Shown: positions 50,114-60,524, counted from the first letter of the stretch. The stretch is DNA of 64,000 nucleotides from Amycolatopsis endophytica (GCF_013410405.1 NZ_JACCFK010000001.1:310001-374000); one strand, 5' to 3'. The notes: generated by a model from the letters alone, not told the origin. Numbers and translations are program-made.

Positions 50114-52375
50114 ATGATCCGGATCGGCTTGGGGGAAGGGGTGCGGGTGCTCCGCGACGACGAACTCACCGGCCTCGAACGGGACCTCGTCCAGTTCGTG
50201 GACGACCGCGACCAGGTGATGATCGGCGGCAAGACCGGCGATCCCGCGGCGGACGACCCGTCGACGGGCGGCACGTGGGGTGCGGAACGGCAGGTCCGCG
50301 CGGAACTGCTCGCGGAGCTGCTCACCGGCACGCGCCCGGTGAAGCGGGCCTGGTCGATCCTGCTCAGCGGCGTCCGGATCACCGGGACGCTCGACCTCGC
50401 CGCCGCCACCATCACCCGCCAGCTGCACCTCGTCGAATGCCACGTCGACGAGCCGATCATGCTCAGTGACGCGCGGGCGCAGAGCGTGACGCTGGCGCTG
50501 TGCCACCTCAACGGTCTCGTCGCGCAGCGGGCCCGGTTCGACGGTTCGCTCAACCTCCGCCAGGTCCGCACCGACGGCGCCACGATCGACCTCCTCGGCG
50601 CGCGCATCGACGGGCAGCTGCTCCTCAGCGGAGCACGCCTGCGCAATCCGCGGGGCACGGTGCTGCGCGCGAACGGGGTCACGGCGACGCAGGGCATCTT
50701 CTGCAACACCGATGTCCTGGACGGCGACGAACCGCGCCAGTTCACCGCCGAAGGTGTCGTGGACGTGTCCACCGTGACCTGCGGGTGGGACCTCGACTTC
50801 TCCGGTTCCCGGCTGAGCGCACCCCGCGACTACGCGCTGATGGCGGAGAACGCGTCGCTCAAGGGGAACCTGCGGCTGAACAACGCCGAGTTCGACGGCG
50901 GGATCAGCCTGCTCGACACCAAGATCGACGGTTCGCTGCTCATCCCGGGTACGCGGATCACGTACTTCGGCTGGTGGGCCCTGTACGCGCCGCGGCTCGT
51001 GGTGGGGCAGGACGTCACCAGCCGCGGCGGCACTCTCGTGGTCAAGGGCGGCACGGATCTGACCGACGCCCGCGTCGACGGGACCATGGACCTCAACGGC
51101 GCGCGCCTGAACCGGCGTGACGGGCTGGCGCTGACCGCGCGGAACCTGCTCGTGGGCCGGTCCCTGTTCTGCGCCAACGGTTTCCACTCCACCGGCACCG
51201 TCGACCTGACCGGCACCAGGGTGGGCGGCTCGGTCGACGTCGGTGGCGCGCGGTTCACCAACCCGGGAGGGACCGCGCTCAACGCGAACCGGCTGACGGT
51301 GCCGGGTGAGCTGCACTGCGACAAGTCGTGGTTCCGCGGTCAGGTGCTGATGCGCAACACGCAGACGGCCACAGTGGACTTCAGCGGTGCGCGCCTGCTC
51401 AACCCCGGCGGCAGCGCGTTGTCGGCCGACACCCTGCGGGTCGAGCGCTGCCTGTTCGGCAAGGACAGGTTCACGGTGCGCGGCGAGGTGGTGCTGACCG
51501 GGTCCACCATCCAGGAGATCCAGCTCAGCGGCGCGCGGTTGAGCAATCCGGAGGGGACCGCGCTGATGGCGCGCGGGATGCGGGTCGACCACGATTTCAA
51601 GGCCGACGACGTCATCCTGCGTGGTGCGGTCAAGCTCCGGGACTCGCAGCTGGGTGTGCTCGACCTGACCGGCGCGGAGCTGGCCGGGTCGCCGGCGGCG
51701 CTGAGCCTCGACCGGGCGCGGATCGGCAGACTGACGTTGCGGCCGAAGCGCGCGCCGGACGGGTGGGTCGACCTGACCGGCGCGGGCGTCGATGTCCTCG
51801 ACGACGAGCCACGCAGCTGGCCGCGGCGCCAGGTGCTGGACGGGTTCACCTACCGCGGGCTCGGCAACAACCGCGTCCCCGTCGCCGAGCGGCTGGGCTG
51901 GCTGGAGCGCGGCGACCCCGGTTTCACGCCGGGCACGTACGACCAGCTCGCCACGTGCTACCGCGAATCGGGACGGCTGGAGGACGCGCGCCGCGTCGCG
52001 TACGCCAAACAGCGGCGGCGACGGCGTGAGCTGCACTGGCCGGGCAAGGTGTGGAACGCGCTGTTGCAGGTCACGGTCGGCTACGGCTACCGGCCGTGGC
52101 TGGCTGGCGTGTGGCTCGGCGCGCTGCTCGCCGTCGGCGCGGTCGTGTTCGGGCTCGCCTACCCCGGCGGTTTCGTGGCGAAGGGCGCGGACGTGCCGCG
52201 GTTCAACGCCTTCGCCTACGCCCTGGACGTGGTGCTGCCGGTCGACCTCGGTCAGCAGACCGGCTGGTTCCCCCAGGGCGTGGCGGTGACGACGAGCTGG
52301 GTCCTGCTCGTCGGCGGCTGGATCCTCGCCGCGGCGCTCATCGCCGGCGTGACGAACGCCTTGAAGCGCGACTAG
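50114..52375 (+). CDS. Repeat-rich beta-helix protein with C-terminal membrane segments
   Basis: About 753 aa. From residue 70 to 560 it is a long series of roughly 25-30-residue repeats of the form LDLTGARV/xGSLxLxGARLxNPxGTALxAxxLxV, typical of right-handed beta-helices related to pentapeptide-repeat proteins. After a helical segment with Arg clusters (KQRRRRREL) come two to three membrane helices (AGVWLGALLAVGAVVFGLAY; VTTSWVLLVGGWILAAALIAGV). Similar Streptomyces proteins are annotated as membrane-associated oxidoreductases with no evident catalytic motif. GTG 50147, with GGGGGAAGG before it, is an alternative start. Confidence 0.8.
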   Translation: MIRIGLGEGVRVLRDDELTGLERDLVQFVDDRDQVMIGGKTGDPAADDPSTGGTWGAERQVRAELLAELLTGTRPVKRAWSILLSGVRITGTLDLAAATITRQLHLVECHVDEPIMLSDARAQSVTLALCHLNGLVAQRARFDGSLNLRQVRTDGATIDLLGARIDGQLLLSGARLRNPRGTVLRANGVTATQGIFCNTDVLDGDEPRQFTAEGVVDVSTVTCGWDLDFSGSRLSAPRDYALMAENASLKGNLRLNNAEFDGGISLLDTKIDGSLLIPGTRITYFGWWALYAPRLVVGQDVTSRGGTLVVKGGTDLTDARVDGTMDLNGARLNRRDGLALTARNLLVGRSLFCANGFHSTGTVDLTGTRVGGSVDVGGARFTNPGGTALNANRLTVPGELHCDKSWFRGQVLMRNTQTATVDFSGARLLNPGGSALSADTLRVERCLFGKDRFTVRGEVVLTGSTIQEIQLSGARLSNPEGTALMARGMRVDHDFKADDVILRGAVKLRDSQLGVLDLTGAELAGSPAALSLDRARIGRLTLRPKRAPDGWVDLTGAGVDVLDDEPRSWPRRQVLDGFTYRGLGNNRVPVAERLGWLERGDPGFTPGTYDQLATCYRESGRLEDARRVAYAKQRRRRRELHWPGKVWNALLQVTVGYGYRPWLAGVWLGALLAVGAVVFGLAYPGGFVAKGADVPRFNAFAYALDVVLPVDLGQQTGWFPQGVAVTTSWVLLVGGWILAAALIAGVTNALKRD

Positions 52376-52580
52376 CGATCATTGGGCGGTTCACCCGACC
52401 GCGGCGGAGTTGACGGCATTGCACAGCGGCCGATGTCGATCGAAGGAAGTCAGTGGAGTCACTATTTGCTATCCACCGTAGGTGCCCACACAACACCGTG
52501 CACTTCTCCGACGGCAATCGCAGCGATCCAGTCGAAGATCGTCGGCAACTGGCGCGGATCGCTGTGCTGCTCGGACGAAT
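52376..52580. other. Gap with a possible gene remnant
   Basis: No intact gene. On the minus strand 52462-52580 reads through about 39 codons including DPRQLPTIFDWIAAIAVGE, which has protein-like composition but no credible start and no family I recognise. It ends at a TAG directly beyond the DoxX stop region. Confidence 0.3.
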
Positions 52581-53213
52581 CTAGCGCGCCAGCACGATCA
52601 CCAGCACGGACGCGGCCGCGGCGACCAGCAGGAAGAACAGCCCGAACGGCACCGGCCGTCGCCGCCACGGGGTGTTCACGTCGAGGGCGATCCGGCCCGA
52701 TCCGGTGAACAGCAGGGCGAACGCGACGGCCGCCAGCAGCAGTTCGAACTCGAACCCGCGCGGCTCGAAGAACCCGCCGCTCCACTGGACGTAGACGATG
52801 TTCGCGGTGACGCCGAGCAGTGCCGCCGCCCCGATCTGGGTGAACAGGCCCAGCACGATGAGCACGGCGCCGATCAGTTCGCTCAGACCGGTGATCCACG
52901 CGAGGAGCGTCGGCTGGGCCGTGTAGCCCATGCTCTCCAGCATGCGCGCCGTACCGTCCAGGCCGGGCCCGCCGAACAGGCCGAACACCTTCTGCAGCCC
53001 GTGCGCGCCCATGATCGCGCCGAGCGCGAGCCGCAGCACGAGCAGGCCGAGGTCCAGGCCCCCGTGCCAGCGGTTGGCGTCCGGCTTCGGCCGGTCCTCG
53101 ACGTCGGAAAGCATGCTGGTCGACGAACCGGTGGTGTCGGTGTCCGTCGGCTGGTAGTACCCGGATTCCGTGAACAGGTTCTGGGTCTTCGACTCGTCCT
53201 GAGGGCTGGTCAC
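52581..53213 (-). CDS. DoxX-family membrane protein
   Basis: A 210-aa protein with a soluble 50-residue N-terminus and four membrane helices (LGLLVLRLALGAIMGAHGLQKVFG; WITGLSELIGAVLIVLGLF; FELLLAAVAFALLF; GLFFLLVAAAASVLVIVL). The GAHGLQKVFG motif is typical of DoxX, which in mycobacteria joins oxidative-stress defence complexes. It holds the Rv3005c position near lppZ. Confidence 0.9.
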   Translation of the reverse strand: MTSPQDESKTQNLFTESGYYQPTDTDTTGSSTSMLSDVEDRPKPDANRWHGGLDLGLLVLRLALGAIMGAHGLQKVFGLFGGPGLDGTARMLESMGYTAQPTLLAWITGLSELIGAVLIVLGLFTQIGAAALLGVTANIVYVQWSGGFFEPRGFEFELLLAAVAFALLFTGSGRIALDVNTPWRRRPVPFGLFFLLVAAAASVLVIVLAR

Positions 53214-53302
53214 CCGCGCAGGCTAGGCCATTCGTGGCGCCAGCGCGACCGCTTGGCGAAATCAGCGCTCCGACTTACTCCGCTCGATGCATCGCCGCAT
53301 CG

Positions 53303-53330
53303 CCCCCAACGTGGCATTGGGGAACGGCGG
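53303..53330. terminator. Hairpin between hydroxyacid dehydrogenase and DoxX genes
   Basis: CCCCAA-CGTGGCA-TTGGGG forms a 6-bp stem with a 7-nt loop 5' of DoxX's start and near the 3' end of the 2-hydroxyacid dehydrogenase gene. The sequence resembles an intergenic repeat I recall from Amycolatopsis, though no second copy is present here. Confidence 0.4.
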
Positions 53331-53341
53331 CACCTGGCGGT

Positions 53342-54256
53342 CTAGTATTCCCCGTGCACCAGGTTGTTCGGCAGTTCCCCGCCGGCGTAGCGGGCGATCT
53401 CCTCGGCGACCACCGCGTACGAGCGGCGTTTGCTGCCCGACACGGTTCCGGCGACGTGCGGGGTCAGCACCAGGTTCGGCGCCGTCCACAGTGGATGCTC
53501 CTGCGGCAGTGGCTCCGGGTCGGTGACGTCCAGCGCGGCGCGCAGACGGCCACTTTCCAGCTCGGTCACCAGCGCGTCGGTGTCGACCACGGGTCCGCGC
53601 GCGGCGTTGACGAGGATCGCGCCGTCGGGCATCGCGGCGAGGAACTTCGCGTCCGCCATTCCCCGGGTGCGTGAGGTCAGTGGCACCATCAGCGCGACGA
53701 CGTCGTGCGCGCCGAGCAGCTCCGGCAGCTCGTCGACGGAGTGCACGCCCTCCCGCGCGTTCACCCCGACCATCGTCACGCGCGCGTCGAAGGCGAGCAG
53801 CCTCCGCTTGAGCTGCTGCCCGAGGTCACCGGCGCCGACGACGAGCACCCGCCTGTCCTGCAGCGTGCCGGTGGCGTGCAGGTTCCAGCGCCGTGCGGCC
53901 TGGTCGGCGGCGAAGCCCGGTAGTTCCCGGTAGATCGACAGCAGGACCGCCATCACCCATTCGGCGGTGCTGCCGCCGTGCGCGCCCCGGCAGGTGGACA
54001 GCAGCACCCCGTCCGGCACCGTGCCCACCCAGTTCTCCGCTCCCGCGGACAGCAGCTGGATGAGCTTGAGGTTGGGCAGCGCGCCGAGCACCCTGTCGCG
54101 CTCCTCGGGCCGGTGCGCGCCGGGGACCAGGACCTCCGCCTCGGCGGCCTCCGGCGGCAACGGCTCGCGCCAGCGGTAGCGGACGGGGCGCACCCCGGCC
54201 AGCTCACCCAGCGCGAGCAGGCCGTCTTCGTCGGGGACCAGAACGGTGACGGGCAT
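53342..54256 (-). CDS. D-2-hydroxyacid dehydrogenase
   Basis: A 304-aa NAD(P)-dependent dehydrogenase of the D-isomer-specific family. The cofactor loop is VLVVGAGDLGQQLKRRL; the catalytic Arg is in VNAARGPVVDTDAL, Glu in DVTDPEPLP and His in LTPHVAGT. It is shorter than SerA and lacks an ACT domain. Substrate unknown. ATG 54256 is at the conserved first strand; it is divergent from the LppZ-like gene across 53 bases. Confidence 0.92.
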   Translation of the reverse strand: MPVTVLVPDEDGLLALGELAGVRPVRYRWREPLPPEAAEAEVLVPGAHRPEERDRVLGALPNLKLIQLLSAGAENWVGTVPDGVLLSTCRGAHGGSTAEWVMAVLLSIYRELPGFAADQAARRWNLHATGTLQDRRVLVVGAGDLGQQLKRRLLAFDARVTMVGVNAREGVHSVDELPELLGAHDVVALMVPLTSRTRGMADAKFLAAMPDGAILVNAARGPVVDTDALVTELESGRLRAALDVTDPEPLPQEHPLWTAPNLVLTPHVAGTVSGSKRRSYAVVAEEIARYAGGELPNNLVHGEY

Positions 54257-54296
54257 GATCACCACGGTACTTACCCGTCGTTCACCCGGCGCCACC

Positions 54297-54302
54297 TAGG
54301 CT
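54297..54302 (+). promoter_or_regulatory. -10 box of a leaderless promoter (LppZ-like gene)
   Basis: TAGGCT followed by exactly 7 bases and the GTG start at 54310; no separate ribosome site is needed. The same spacing is seen before several other genes in this window. Confidence 0.5.
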
Positions 54303-54309
54303 GGGAGAC

Positions 54310-55497
54310 GTGCGTGTCGGGAAGGGGAAGGCGCCGTGGCTGCTCGCGGCGTGCGGGCTGCTGCTGACCGGCTGCGCGCAGTTCGACGACAGGGCCGCGA
54401 ACGAGACGTTCGAACCGGCGCCCGAGCTGACCGCCCCGGCGGGCCCGCAGCCCGAACTGCCCGAGGTCGACGGCGACTCCGGTGAGTCGCGGCCCAGTTC
54501 ACCGCAGACGTCGGTCCCACCGCCGCAGGGCTGCACCGACTACGACCAGTCCGTGATCGCGACGTGCCTGGACACCGTCTCCGCGCTCGCCGCCCTGCCG
54601 AACACCGGTGCCGCGCCGAGCGCCCTGGCCGGCGAGCGCAAAACCGGCCGGGTCCTGCAGGTCGCGTCCGGATCGGCGCCAGCGGAGTTCATCACGCTGG
54701 ACGTGCAGGCGACGGGTGACGGTGGCCTGACCGGGCTCGCGCTGTCCCCCACCTATACCGAGGACCAGCTGGTGTTCGCCTATGTCACGACGGCGACGGA
54801 CAACCGCGTCGTCCGCTTCACCCGGGGCCAGCAGCCGAAGGCGGTGCTGACCGGCATCCCGAAGGGCGCGACGGGCAACCGGGGCGCCATCATGACCGAC
54901 GGCGCGGGCGCCCTGCTGGTGGCGACGGGCGACGCGGGCAACCCGTCAGCAGCGGCGGACCCGGCGTCGCTGGCCGGGAAGGTACTGCGGATCGACACGG
55001 CCGGCGCGGCAGCCCAGGGCAACCCGACGCCCGGTTCGAGGGTCTACGCGAGCGGCGTGCACTCCCCCGGGGGTCTCTGCAAGGCGACGGACGGTTCGCG
55101 AACGTGGATCACCGACCGCGGCGCCACGGTGGATTCGCTGTACGCCATCACGCCGGGCGCGTCCTTGGCGGTGCCCACCTGGACGTGGCCGGACAAACCG
55201 GCGCTGACGGGCTGCGCGGACAACGGAACGGCGGTCGTGATCGCGACGTCGGTGGGCGCCAACCTGCAGGAGTTGCCGATCACCCTGGACGGCTCCGTGG
55301 GCGGCAAGCCGAAGGCGCTCATGGACGGCAAGAACGGCACCGCCTACGGCCGCTACGGAAGCCTCGACCAGATCGACGCCCAGTTCGCCCTCGTGGGAAC
55401 CGTCAACAAGGACGGCGGCCAGCCCGTGTCCAGTGACGACCGCGTCGTGCTGATCTCCCTGCAAGCCACCCCCAACGGCGGCTCCGGCAAGGATTAG
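54310..55497 (+). CDS. lppZ: LppZ-like lipoprotein, PQQ/sorbosone dehydrogenase-type propeller
   Basis: A 395-aa lipoprotein: signal peptide WLLAACGLLLTGCAQ with the lipidated Cys at about residue 22, a Pro/Glu-rich linker, and a six-bladed beta-propeller of the glucose/sorbosone dehydrogenase type (GLTGLALSPTYTEDQLVFAYVT; RGAIMTDGAGALLVATGDAG; SRVYASGVHSPGGL). The propeller lacks an obvious full PQQ site, so enzymatic activity is uncertain. Position matches lppZ (Rv3006). Confidence 0.87.
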   Translation: MRVGKGKAPWLLAACGLLLTGCAQFDDRAANETFEPAPELTAPAGPQPELPEVDGDSGESRPSSPQTSVPPPQGCTDYDQSVIATCLDTVSALAALPNTGAAPSALAGERKTGRVLQVASGSAPAEFITLDVQATGDGGLTGLALSPTYTEDQLVFAYVTTATDNRVVRFTRGQQPKAVLTGIPKGATGNRGAIMTDGAGALLVATGDAGNPSAAADPASLAGKVLRIDTAGAAAQGNPTPGSRVYASGVHSPGGLCKATDGSRTWITDRGATVDSLYAITPGASLAVPTWTWPDKPALTGCADNGTAVVIATSVGANLQELPITLDGSVGGKPKALMDGKNGTAYGRYGSLDQIDAQFALVGTVNKDGGQPVSSDDRVVLISLQATPNGGSGKD

Positions 55498-55520
55498 TCC
55501 CGCGCCCGCACACGACCGCA

Positions 55521-55801
55521 GAACTCGCGCGCGGGAGCGTGGGACTCGCGGGCGCGCTCGGCGAGTCCCACACTCAGCACCCCAAACCCCACAAACCGCC
55601 ACCCGTTAACGCAACGCACCCCGCCCCTGAACCACACCTCTCCCGCAACGCCGGGGCGCGCCAGCGCCCACGGCCCAGGGCGTAGCGAAGCGAAGCCCGG
55701 CGCCCCCAGCCGCGCGCAGCGCAAAACCCGCGTAGCGGCCCCCCAACGCAGCACTCGCCCCCATGAACGTGGAACTCGCGCGCGGGAGCGTGGGATTCGC
55801 G
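55521..55801. repeat. GC-rich gap with a duplicated 30-bp repeat
   Basis: GAACTCGCGCGCGGGAGCG begins two 30-bp copies (55521-55550 and 55772-55801) that differ at one base. The first copy also forms a perfect 11-bp inverted repeat, GTGGGACTCGC (55539-55549) with GCGAGTCCCAC (55561-55571), a likely terminator of the LppZ-like gene. No coding signal is seen in the 311-base convergent gap. Confidence 0.75.
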
Positions 55802-55808
55802 CCGCGAG

Positions 55809-56324
55809 TCACCGTCGCCGCAAGGTGCGCACGTCCAGCACCGCAGCCACCAGCGAAGCAACGCCCGCCAAAATCCCCAGATACCGCCCGATCCCGGCGT
55901 ACAACCCGACCCCACCATCGGCAAGCAGCCCGCGAGTCTCCTCATCGAACTGCCACCCGATGGCGAACCACCCCAGGACCATCAACACCACCGAAACCGC
56001 GGCGAAGATCAGCCACAGATGCGGCAGCCCGGCGATCCGGACCTTGCGAAACTGCCCGAACGCCGCCACCACAAGACCGGCAAGCAGCAGCAACAACGGC
56101 CCGCACCAGGCCAGGAACCCGGTGGTCCAGGCATCCCGGGCCACATCCGAGGCAGGCAGTTCCCGCAACGCCTCCTCGACGATCTGGTCCTGCGCGGACA
56201 AAACAGTCCACGGCAGGAACAGGGCGAGCGTGGCCACCACGCCCGCCCCGAACGCCGTCCACTCGCGCCAGCTGACCCGCGCGAGGGAGTACCCGGCGGG
56301 TGAGGAAGCCCGGGCCGCAGGCAT
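55809..56324 (-). CDS. Four-helix membrane protein downstream of gatB
   Basis: A 171-aa protein with four predicted membrane helices (about 24-44, 70-90, 102-124 and 146-163) and a short extracytoplasmic loop after the first. No family motif recognised. It starts 2 bases after the gatB stop and is the last gene of gatC-gatA-gatB-x. Function unknown. Confidence 0.8.
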   Translation of the reverse strand: MPAARASSPAGYSLARVSWREWTAFGAGVVATLALFLPWTVLSAQDQIVEEALRELPASDVARDAWTTGFLAWCGPLLLLLAGLVVAAFGQFRKVRIAGLPHLWLIFAAVSVVLMVLGWFAIGWQFDEETRGLLADGGVGLYAGIGRYLGILAGVASLVAAVLDVRTLRRR

Positions 56325-56326
56325 CC

Positions 56327-57832
56327 TCAGGCGCCCACCCGCTCGATGATCAGCTCACGCACGCGCTTGGCGTCGGCCTGGCCCTTGGTCGCCTTCATGA
56401 CCGCGCCGACGATCGCGCCCGCGGCCTGGACCTTGCCGCCGCGGATCTTGTCCGCGATGTCCGGTTGCGCGGCCAGCGCCTCGTCGACCGCCGCGAGCAG
56501 CGCCGAATCGTCCGAGACGACCTTCAGGCCGCGCTTCTCCACGACCTCGTCCGGCTCGCCCTCGCCGGCCAGCACGCCCTTGACGACCTCGCGGGCCAGC
56601 TTGTTGGTCAGCTCACCGGCCTCGACCAGGGCGGCGACCCGTGCCACCTGCGCCGGGGTGATCGGCAGTGCCGTCAGCTCGACCTCGCGCGTGTTGGCCT
56701 CCTGCGCCAGGAAGTTGACCCACCAGCTGCGGGCCTCATTCGGTTTGGCGCCCTCGGCGACCGTCGCCTCGACCAGCTGGACCGCACCGGCGTTGAACAG
56801 GTCACGCAGCTCCTCGGCCGACAGCGACCACTCGTCCTGGATCCGCTTGCGGCGCGCCGCCGGCATCTCCGGGAGCGTTCCGCGCAGCTCCTCGACCCAC
56901 TCGCGCGACGGCGCGATCGGGACCAGGTCGGGTTCCGGGAAGTACCGGTAGTCCTCGGCGGTCTCCTTGGTGCGGCCGGACGACGTGGTGCCGTCGGCCT
57001 CCTGGAAGTGCCGCGTCTCCTGGGTGATCGTGCCGCCGGCGACGAGCACCGCGGCCTGCCGCGTCATCTCGTACCGCACGGCGCGCTCGACGCTGCGGAA
57101 GGAGTTGACGTTCTTGGTCTCGGTGCGGGTGCCGAACTCGGTGGCGTCCTTCGCCATCAGCGACACGTTCGCGTCGCAGCGCAGCGAGCCCTGGTCCATC
57201 CGCACATCCGACACGTCCAGCGCCCGCAGCAGATCACGCAGCGCTGTCACGTAGGCCCGCGCCACCTCCGGCGCCCGCGACCCCATGCCCACGATCGGCT
57301 TGGTGACGATCTCGATCAGCGGCACCCCGGCGCGGTTGTAGTCGAGCAGCGAGTGCTCCGCGCCGTGAATCCGGCCGGTGGCGCCGCCGACGTGCAGCGA
57401 CTTGCCGGTGTCCTCCTCCATGTGCGCGCGCTCGATGTCCACGCGCACGATCTCGCCGTCGTCGAGGGTCACGTCCAGGTAGCCGTTGAACGCGATCGGC
57501 TCGTCGTACTGCGAGGTCTGGAAGTTCTTCGGCATGTCCGGGTAGAAGTAGTTCTTCCGGGCGAACCGGCACCACTGCGCGATCTCGCAGTTGAGCGCCA
57601 GGCCGATGCGGATCGCTCCCTCGACTCCCTTGCCGTTGAGCACCGGCAGCGCGCCCGGCATGCCGAGGCAGGTCGGGCAGACCTTCGTGTTCGGCTCGCC
57701 GCCGAACTCGTTGGCACATCCGCAGAACATCTTCGTGTTCGTGTTCAGCTCGACGTGGACCTCGAGCCCGAGCACCGGGTCGAACCGCTCGACGACCTCG
57801 GCATAGTCCATCACTTCGGCAACGGCGGTCAC
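56327..57832 (-). CDS. gatB: Asp/Glu-tRNA amidotransferase subunit B
   Basis: A 501-aa tRNA-binding and kinase subunit of GatCAB. Marks are [19 protein letters not shown], the zinc Cys set CGCANEFG and [25 protein letters not shown], and the C-terminal YqeY-like tail. It phosphorylates misacylated Glu-tRNA(Gln) before amidation. The GTG overlaps the gatA stop; unlike in M. tuberculosis no pfkA lies between gatA and gatB. Confidence 0.97.
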   Translation of the reverse strand: MTAVAEVMDYAEVVERFDPVLGLEVHVELNTNTKMFCGCANEFGGEPNTKVCPTCLGMPGALPVLNGKGVEGAIRIGLALNCEIAQWCRFARKNYFYPDMPKNFQTSQYDEPIAFNGYLDVTLDDGEIVRVDIERAHMEEDTGKSLHVGGATGRIHGAEHSLLDYNRAGVPLIEIVTKPIVGMGSRAPEVARAYVTALRDLLRALDVSDVRMDQGSLRCDANVSLMAKDATEFGTRTETKNVNSFRSVERAVRYEMTRQAAVLVAGGTITQETRHFQEADGTTSSGRTKETAEDYRYFPEPDLVPIAPSREWVEELRGTLPEMPAARRKRIQDEWSLSAEELRDLFNAGAVQLVEATVAEGAKPNEARSWWVNFLAQEANTREVELTALPITPAQVARVAALVEAGELTNKLAREVVKGVLAGEGEPDEVVEKRGLKVVSDDSALLAAVDEALAAQPDIADKIRGGKVQAAGAIVGAVMKATKGQADAKRVRELIIERVGA

Positions 57833-59334
57833 GCCGAAACTCCCTTCAGCTCCGGAACCCGGTCGAGGACCGGGCCGCGCGCGACCTCGTAGGCGGCACC
57901 GACCCGGTAGAGCCGGTCGTCGGCCAGCGCCGGGGCCATGATCTGCAGTCCGACCGGCAGGCCGTCCTCGTCGGACAGTCCACTCGGGACGCTCATCGCG
58001 GCGTTGCCCGCCAGGTTCGACGGGATCGTGCACAGGTCCGCGAGGTACATGGCCATCGGGTCGTCGACCCGCTCACCGATCTTGAACGCGGTGGTCGGGG
58101 TGGTCGGCGAGACCAGCACGTCGACCTTCTCGAATGCCGCTTCGAAATCGCGCGTGATCAGCGTCCGCACCTTCTGCGCCGAGCCGTAGTAGGCGTCGTA
58201 GTAGCCCGAGGACAGCGCGTACGTGCCGAGCATGATGCGGCGCTTGACCTCGGGGCCGAAGCCCGCCTCGCGGGTGAGCGACATGACCTCTTCGGCGCTG
58301 TGCGACCCGTCGTCGGACACCCGCAGGCCGTAGCGCATCGCGTCGAACCGGGCGAGGTTCGACGACGCCTCGCTGGGCGCGATCAGGTAGTACGCGGGCA
58401 GCGCGTAGACGAAGTTCGGGCAGGACACCTCGACGACCTCGGCACCCAGCGCACGCAACTGGCCGACCGCCGCCTCGAACGAGCGCTGCACACCGGCCTG
58501 GTAGCCGTCGCCGCTGAACTCACGGACGACACCGACCTTGATGCCCTTGAGGTCGCCGTTGAGGCCCTCGCGGGCGGCGGCGAGCACCGGCGGCACGGGC
58601 GCGTCGATGGAGGTCGAATCGAGCGGGTCGTACCCGGCGATGACCTCGTGCAGCAGCGCCGCGTCCAGAACCGTGCGGGCACACGGCCCGGCCTGGTCGA
58701 GCGAGGAGGAGAACGCCACCAGCCCGTACCGGGACACGCCGCCGTAGGTCGGCTTCACGCCGACGGTGCCGGTGACCGCGCCCGGCTGACGGATCGAGCC
58801 ACCGGTGTCGGTGCCGATCGCCAGCGGCGCCTCGAAAGCGGCCAGCGACGCCGACGACCCGCCGCCGGAACCACCCGGGATCCGGGTGTGGTCCCACGGG
58901 TTGCGGGTCGGGCCGAACGCCGAGTTCTCGGTGGAGGAACCCATCGCGAACTCGTCCATGTTGGTTTTGCCCAGGATCGGCACGCCCGCCTCGCGCAGCT
59001 TGCGCGTGACCGTCGCGTCGTAGGGGGGGACCCAGTTCTCCAGCGTCTTCGAACCGCAGGTGGTGACCAGGTCCCTGGTCGCCATCACGTCCTTGAGCGC
59101 GAGCGGCACCCCGGCGATCGGCGAGGCGGGCGCCTGGCCCGCGGCCAGCGCGGAGTCGACCTGGCGGGCCGCCGCGAGTGCATCCTCGCCGTTGAGGGTG
59201 AGGAAGGCGTGGACCTCACGGTCGACCTCGCCGATGCGGTCCAGGTGGGCCCGCGTGACCTCCTCCGAGGACACCTCGCGGGCGTGGATCTTGTCCGCCA
59301 GCTCGGCCGCGGACAGGCGTGTTAGGTCGGTCAC
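57829..59334 (-). CDS. gatA: Asp/Glu-tRNA amidotransferase subunit A
   Basis: A 501-aa glutaminase subunit that frees ammonia from glutamine. The amidase triad is seen in [10 protein letters not shown] (Lys), the [11 protein letters not shown] region and [11 protein letters not shown] (Ser nucleophile). It is paralogous to the amidase at 44118-45527. GTG start overlaps the gatC stop. Confidence 0.97.
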   Translation of the reverse strand: MTDLTRLSAAELADKIHAREVSSEEVTRAHLDRIGEVDREVHAFLTLNGEDALAAARQVDSALAAGQAPASPIAGVPLALKDVMATRDLVTTCGSKTLENWVPPYDATVTRKLREAGVPILGKTNMDEFAMGSSTENSAFGPTRNPWDHTRIPGGSGGGSSASLAAFEAPLAIGTDTGGSIRQPGAVTGTVGVKPTYGGVSRYGLVAFSSSLDQAGPCARTVLDAALLHEVIAGYDPLDSTSIDAPVPPVLAAAREGLNGDLKGIKVGVVREFSGDGYQAGVQRSFEAAVGQLRALGAEVVEVSCPNFVYALPAYYLIAPSEASSNLARFDAMRYGLRVSDDGSHSAEEVMSLTREAGFGPEVKRRIMLGTYALSSGYYDAYYGSAQKVRTLITRDFEAAFEKVDVLVSPTTPTTAFKIGERVDDPMAMYLADLCTIPSNLAGNAAMSVPSGLSDEDGLPVGLQIMAPALADDRLYRVGAAYEVARGPVLDRVPELKGVSA

Positions 59335-59630
59335 TGTTCCTCCCCCAGGATCCGCGGCACCCGGAAGCGGCCTTCTTCGGCGGCGGGCGCACCGGCCAGG
59401 GCCTGCTGCTGGGTCAGCCCGGGCCGGACCACGTCCTCGCGGAAGACGTTCGTGAGCGGCACGGCGTGCGAGGTCGGCGGCACGTCGGCGTCGGCGACCT
59501 GACTGACCTTGGCGACCGCGTCCAGGATCTGGTCGAGCTGACCTGCGAAAACGTTCAGCTCCTCGTCGGTGACGGCGAGCCTGGCGAGCTTGGCCAGGTG
59601 CGCGACCTCGTCGCGGGAAATGTTGGGCAC
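59331..59630 (-). CDS. gatC: Asp/Glu-tRNA amidotransferase subunit C
   Basis: A 99-aa linker subunit that clamps GatA to Gat[18 protein letters not shown] and the C-terminal [13 protein letters not shown] are diagnostic. GTG 59630 gives the same length as the mycobacterial protein and follows GGGAG; upstream in-frame starts add unconserved residues. Confidence 0.95.
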   Translation of the reverse strand: MPNISRDEVAHLAKLARLAVTDEELNVFAGQLDQILDAVAKVSQVADADVPPTSHAVPLTNVFREDVVRPGLTQQQALAGAPAAEEGRFRVPRILGEEQ

Positions 59631-59845
59631 GCGGGTGACTCCCGGGGTGTGCGGATCGGTGTTTCGGTAAGTCACAAGTCTATGGCGATGGGCCTTGCGG
59701 GCTCGACCGGGTTATGCACGGGTTGTGCGCGGAACGGTCTCAGTAGGCAGACGATGGCTCCCCGTGACGGCCTTCGTCTGTCACAATCAGCGGCCGGTTG
59801 CGCTCCCCGGCAAGGCGGGAGCGCCGGACCCGAGAGGGGTTCACG

Positions 59846-60499
59846 TTGTCCTTCCTGATCCGGGTGCAGCTCCCGGACTCGCCAGGAACCCTCGGAGCGG
59901 TCGCGACGGCTCTCGGCATGATCGGGGCGGACATCCTCTCGGTGGACGTGGTGGAGCGCGGCGGCGGCGTCGCGATCGACGACATGGTGGTGGAGCTGCC
60001 CTCGGGGCGGCTGCCGGACGCCGTGATCACCGCGGCGGAAAGCGTGGAAGGCGTCGAGGTCGACGCGGTGCGCCCGTACGCCGGCGTCCTGGACACCCAC
60101 CGCGAACTGGAACTGGTCGAGGAGATCGCCGCGCAACCGGCCTCCGGGCTGTCGGTGCTGGTCGAGGGCGTGCCGCGGATCATCCGCGCGGGCTGGGCGA
60201 TCGTGGTGTCGGTCAGCGAACCGGGCGTCGACCGGCTCGCCTCCTCCAGCGCCGCACCGGAGGCGCCGATCACCGATCTGCCGTGGCTGCCGCTGGAGCG
60301 CGCCACGATCCTGGACGCCGAGGACTCGTGGGTCCCGGAGACCTGGCAGGAGCTGGGCACCGAGCTGGCCGCGACGCCGCTGGGCAAGCCGGACCGGGCG
60401 CTGCTCGTCGGCCGTCCCGGCGGTCCGATGTTCCGGGCCGCCGAGGTCGCGCGCCTCGCGCACCTGGCCGGGATCGTCGCCGTCGTCCTCGACGGCTGA
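59846..60499 (+). CDS. ACT-domain amino-acid-binding protein
   Basis: A 217-aa protein with an N-terminal ACT domain ([37 protein letters not shown]) and a second domain of unknown type. Position and architecture match Rv3013, divergent from gatCAB. It may sense an amino acid. TTG 59846 is chosen because GAGAGGGG precedes it by 6 bases and it begins at the ACT domain. Confidence 0.85.
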   Translation: MSFLIRVQLPDSPGTLGAVATALGMIGADILSVDVVERGGGVAIDDMVVELPSGRLPDAVITAAESVEGVEVDAVRPYAGVLDTHRELELVEEIAAQPASGLSVLVEGVPRIIRAGWAIVVSVSEPGVDRLASSSAAPEAPITDLPWLPLERATILDAEDSWVPETWQELGTELAATPLGKPDRALLVGRPGGPMFRAAEVARLAHLAGIVAVVLDG

Positions 60500-60524
60500 C
60501 CTGCGGCGAACGGCGTAGTCCGTC

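Noticed and set aside
52462..52580. Possible small gene in the gap before DoxX
   Set aside because: Protein-like composition but no start codon with ribosome site and no recognised family; listed only as a possible remnant.
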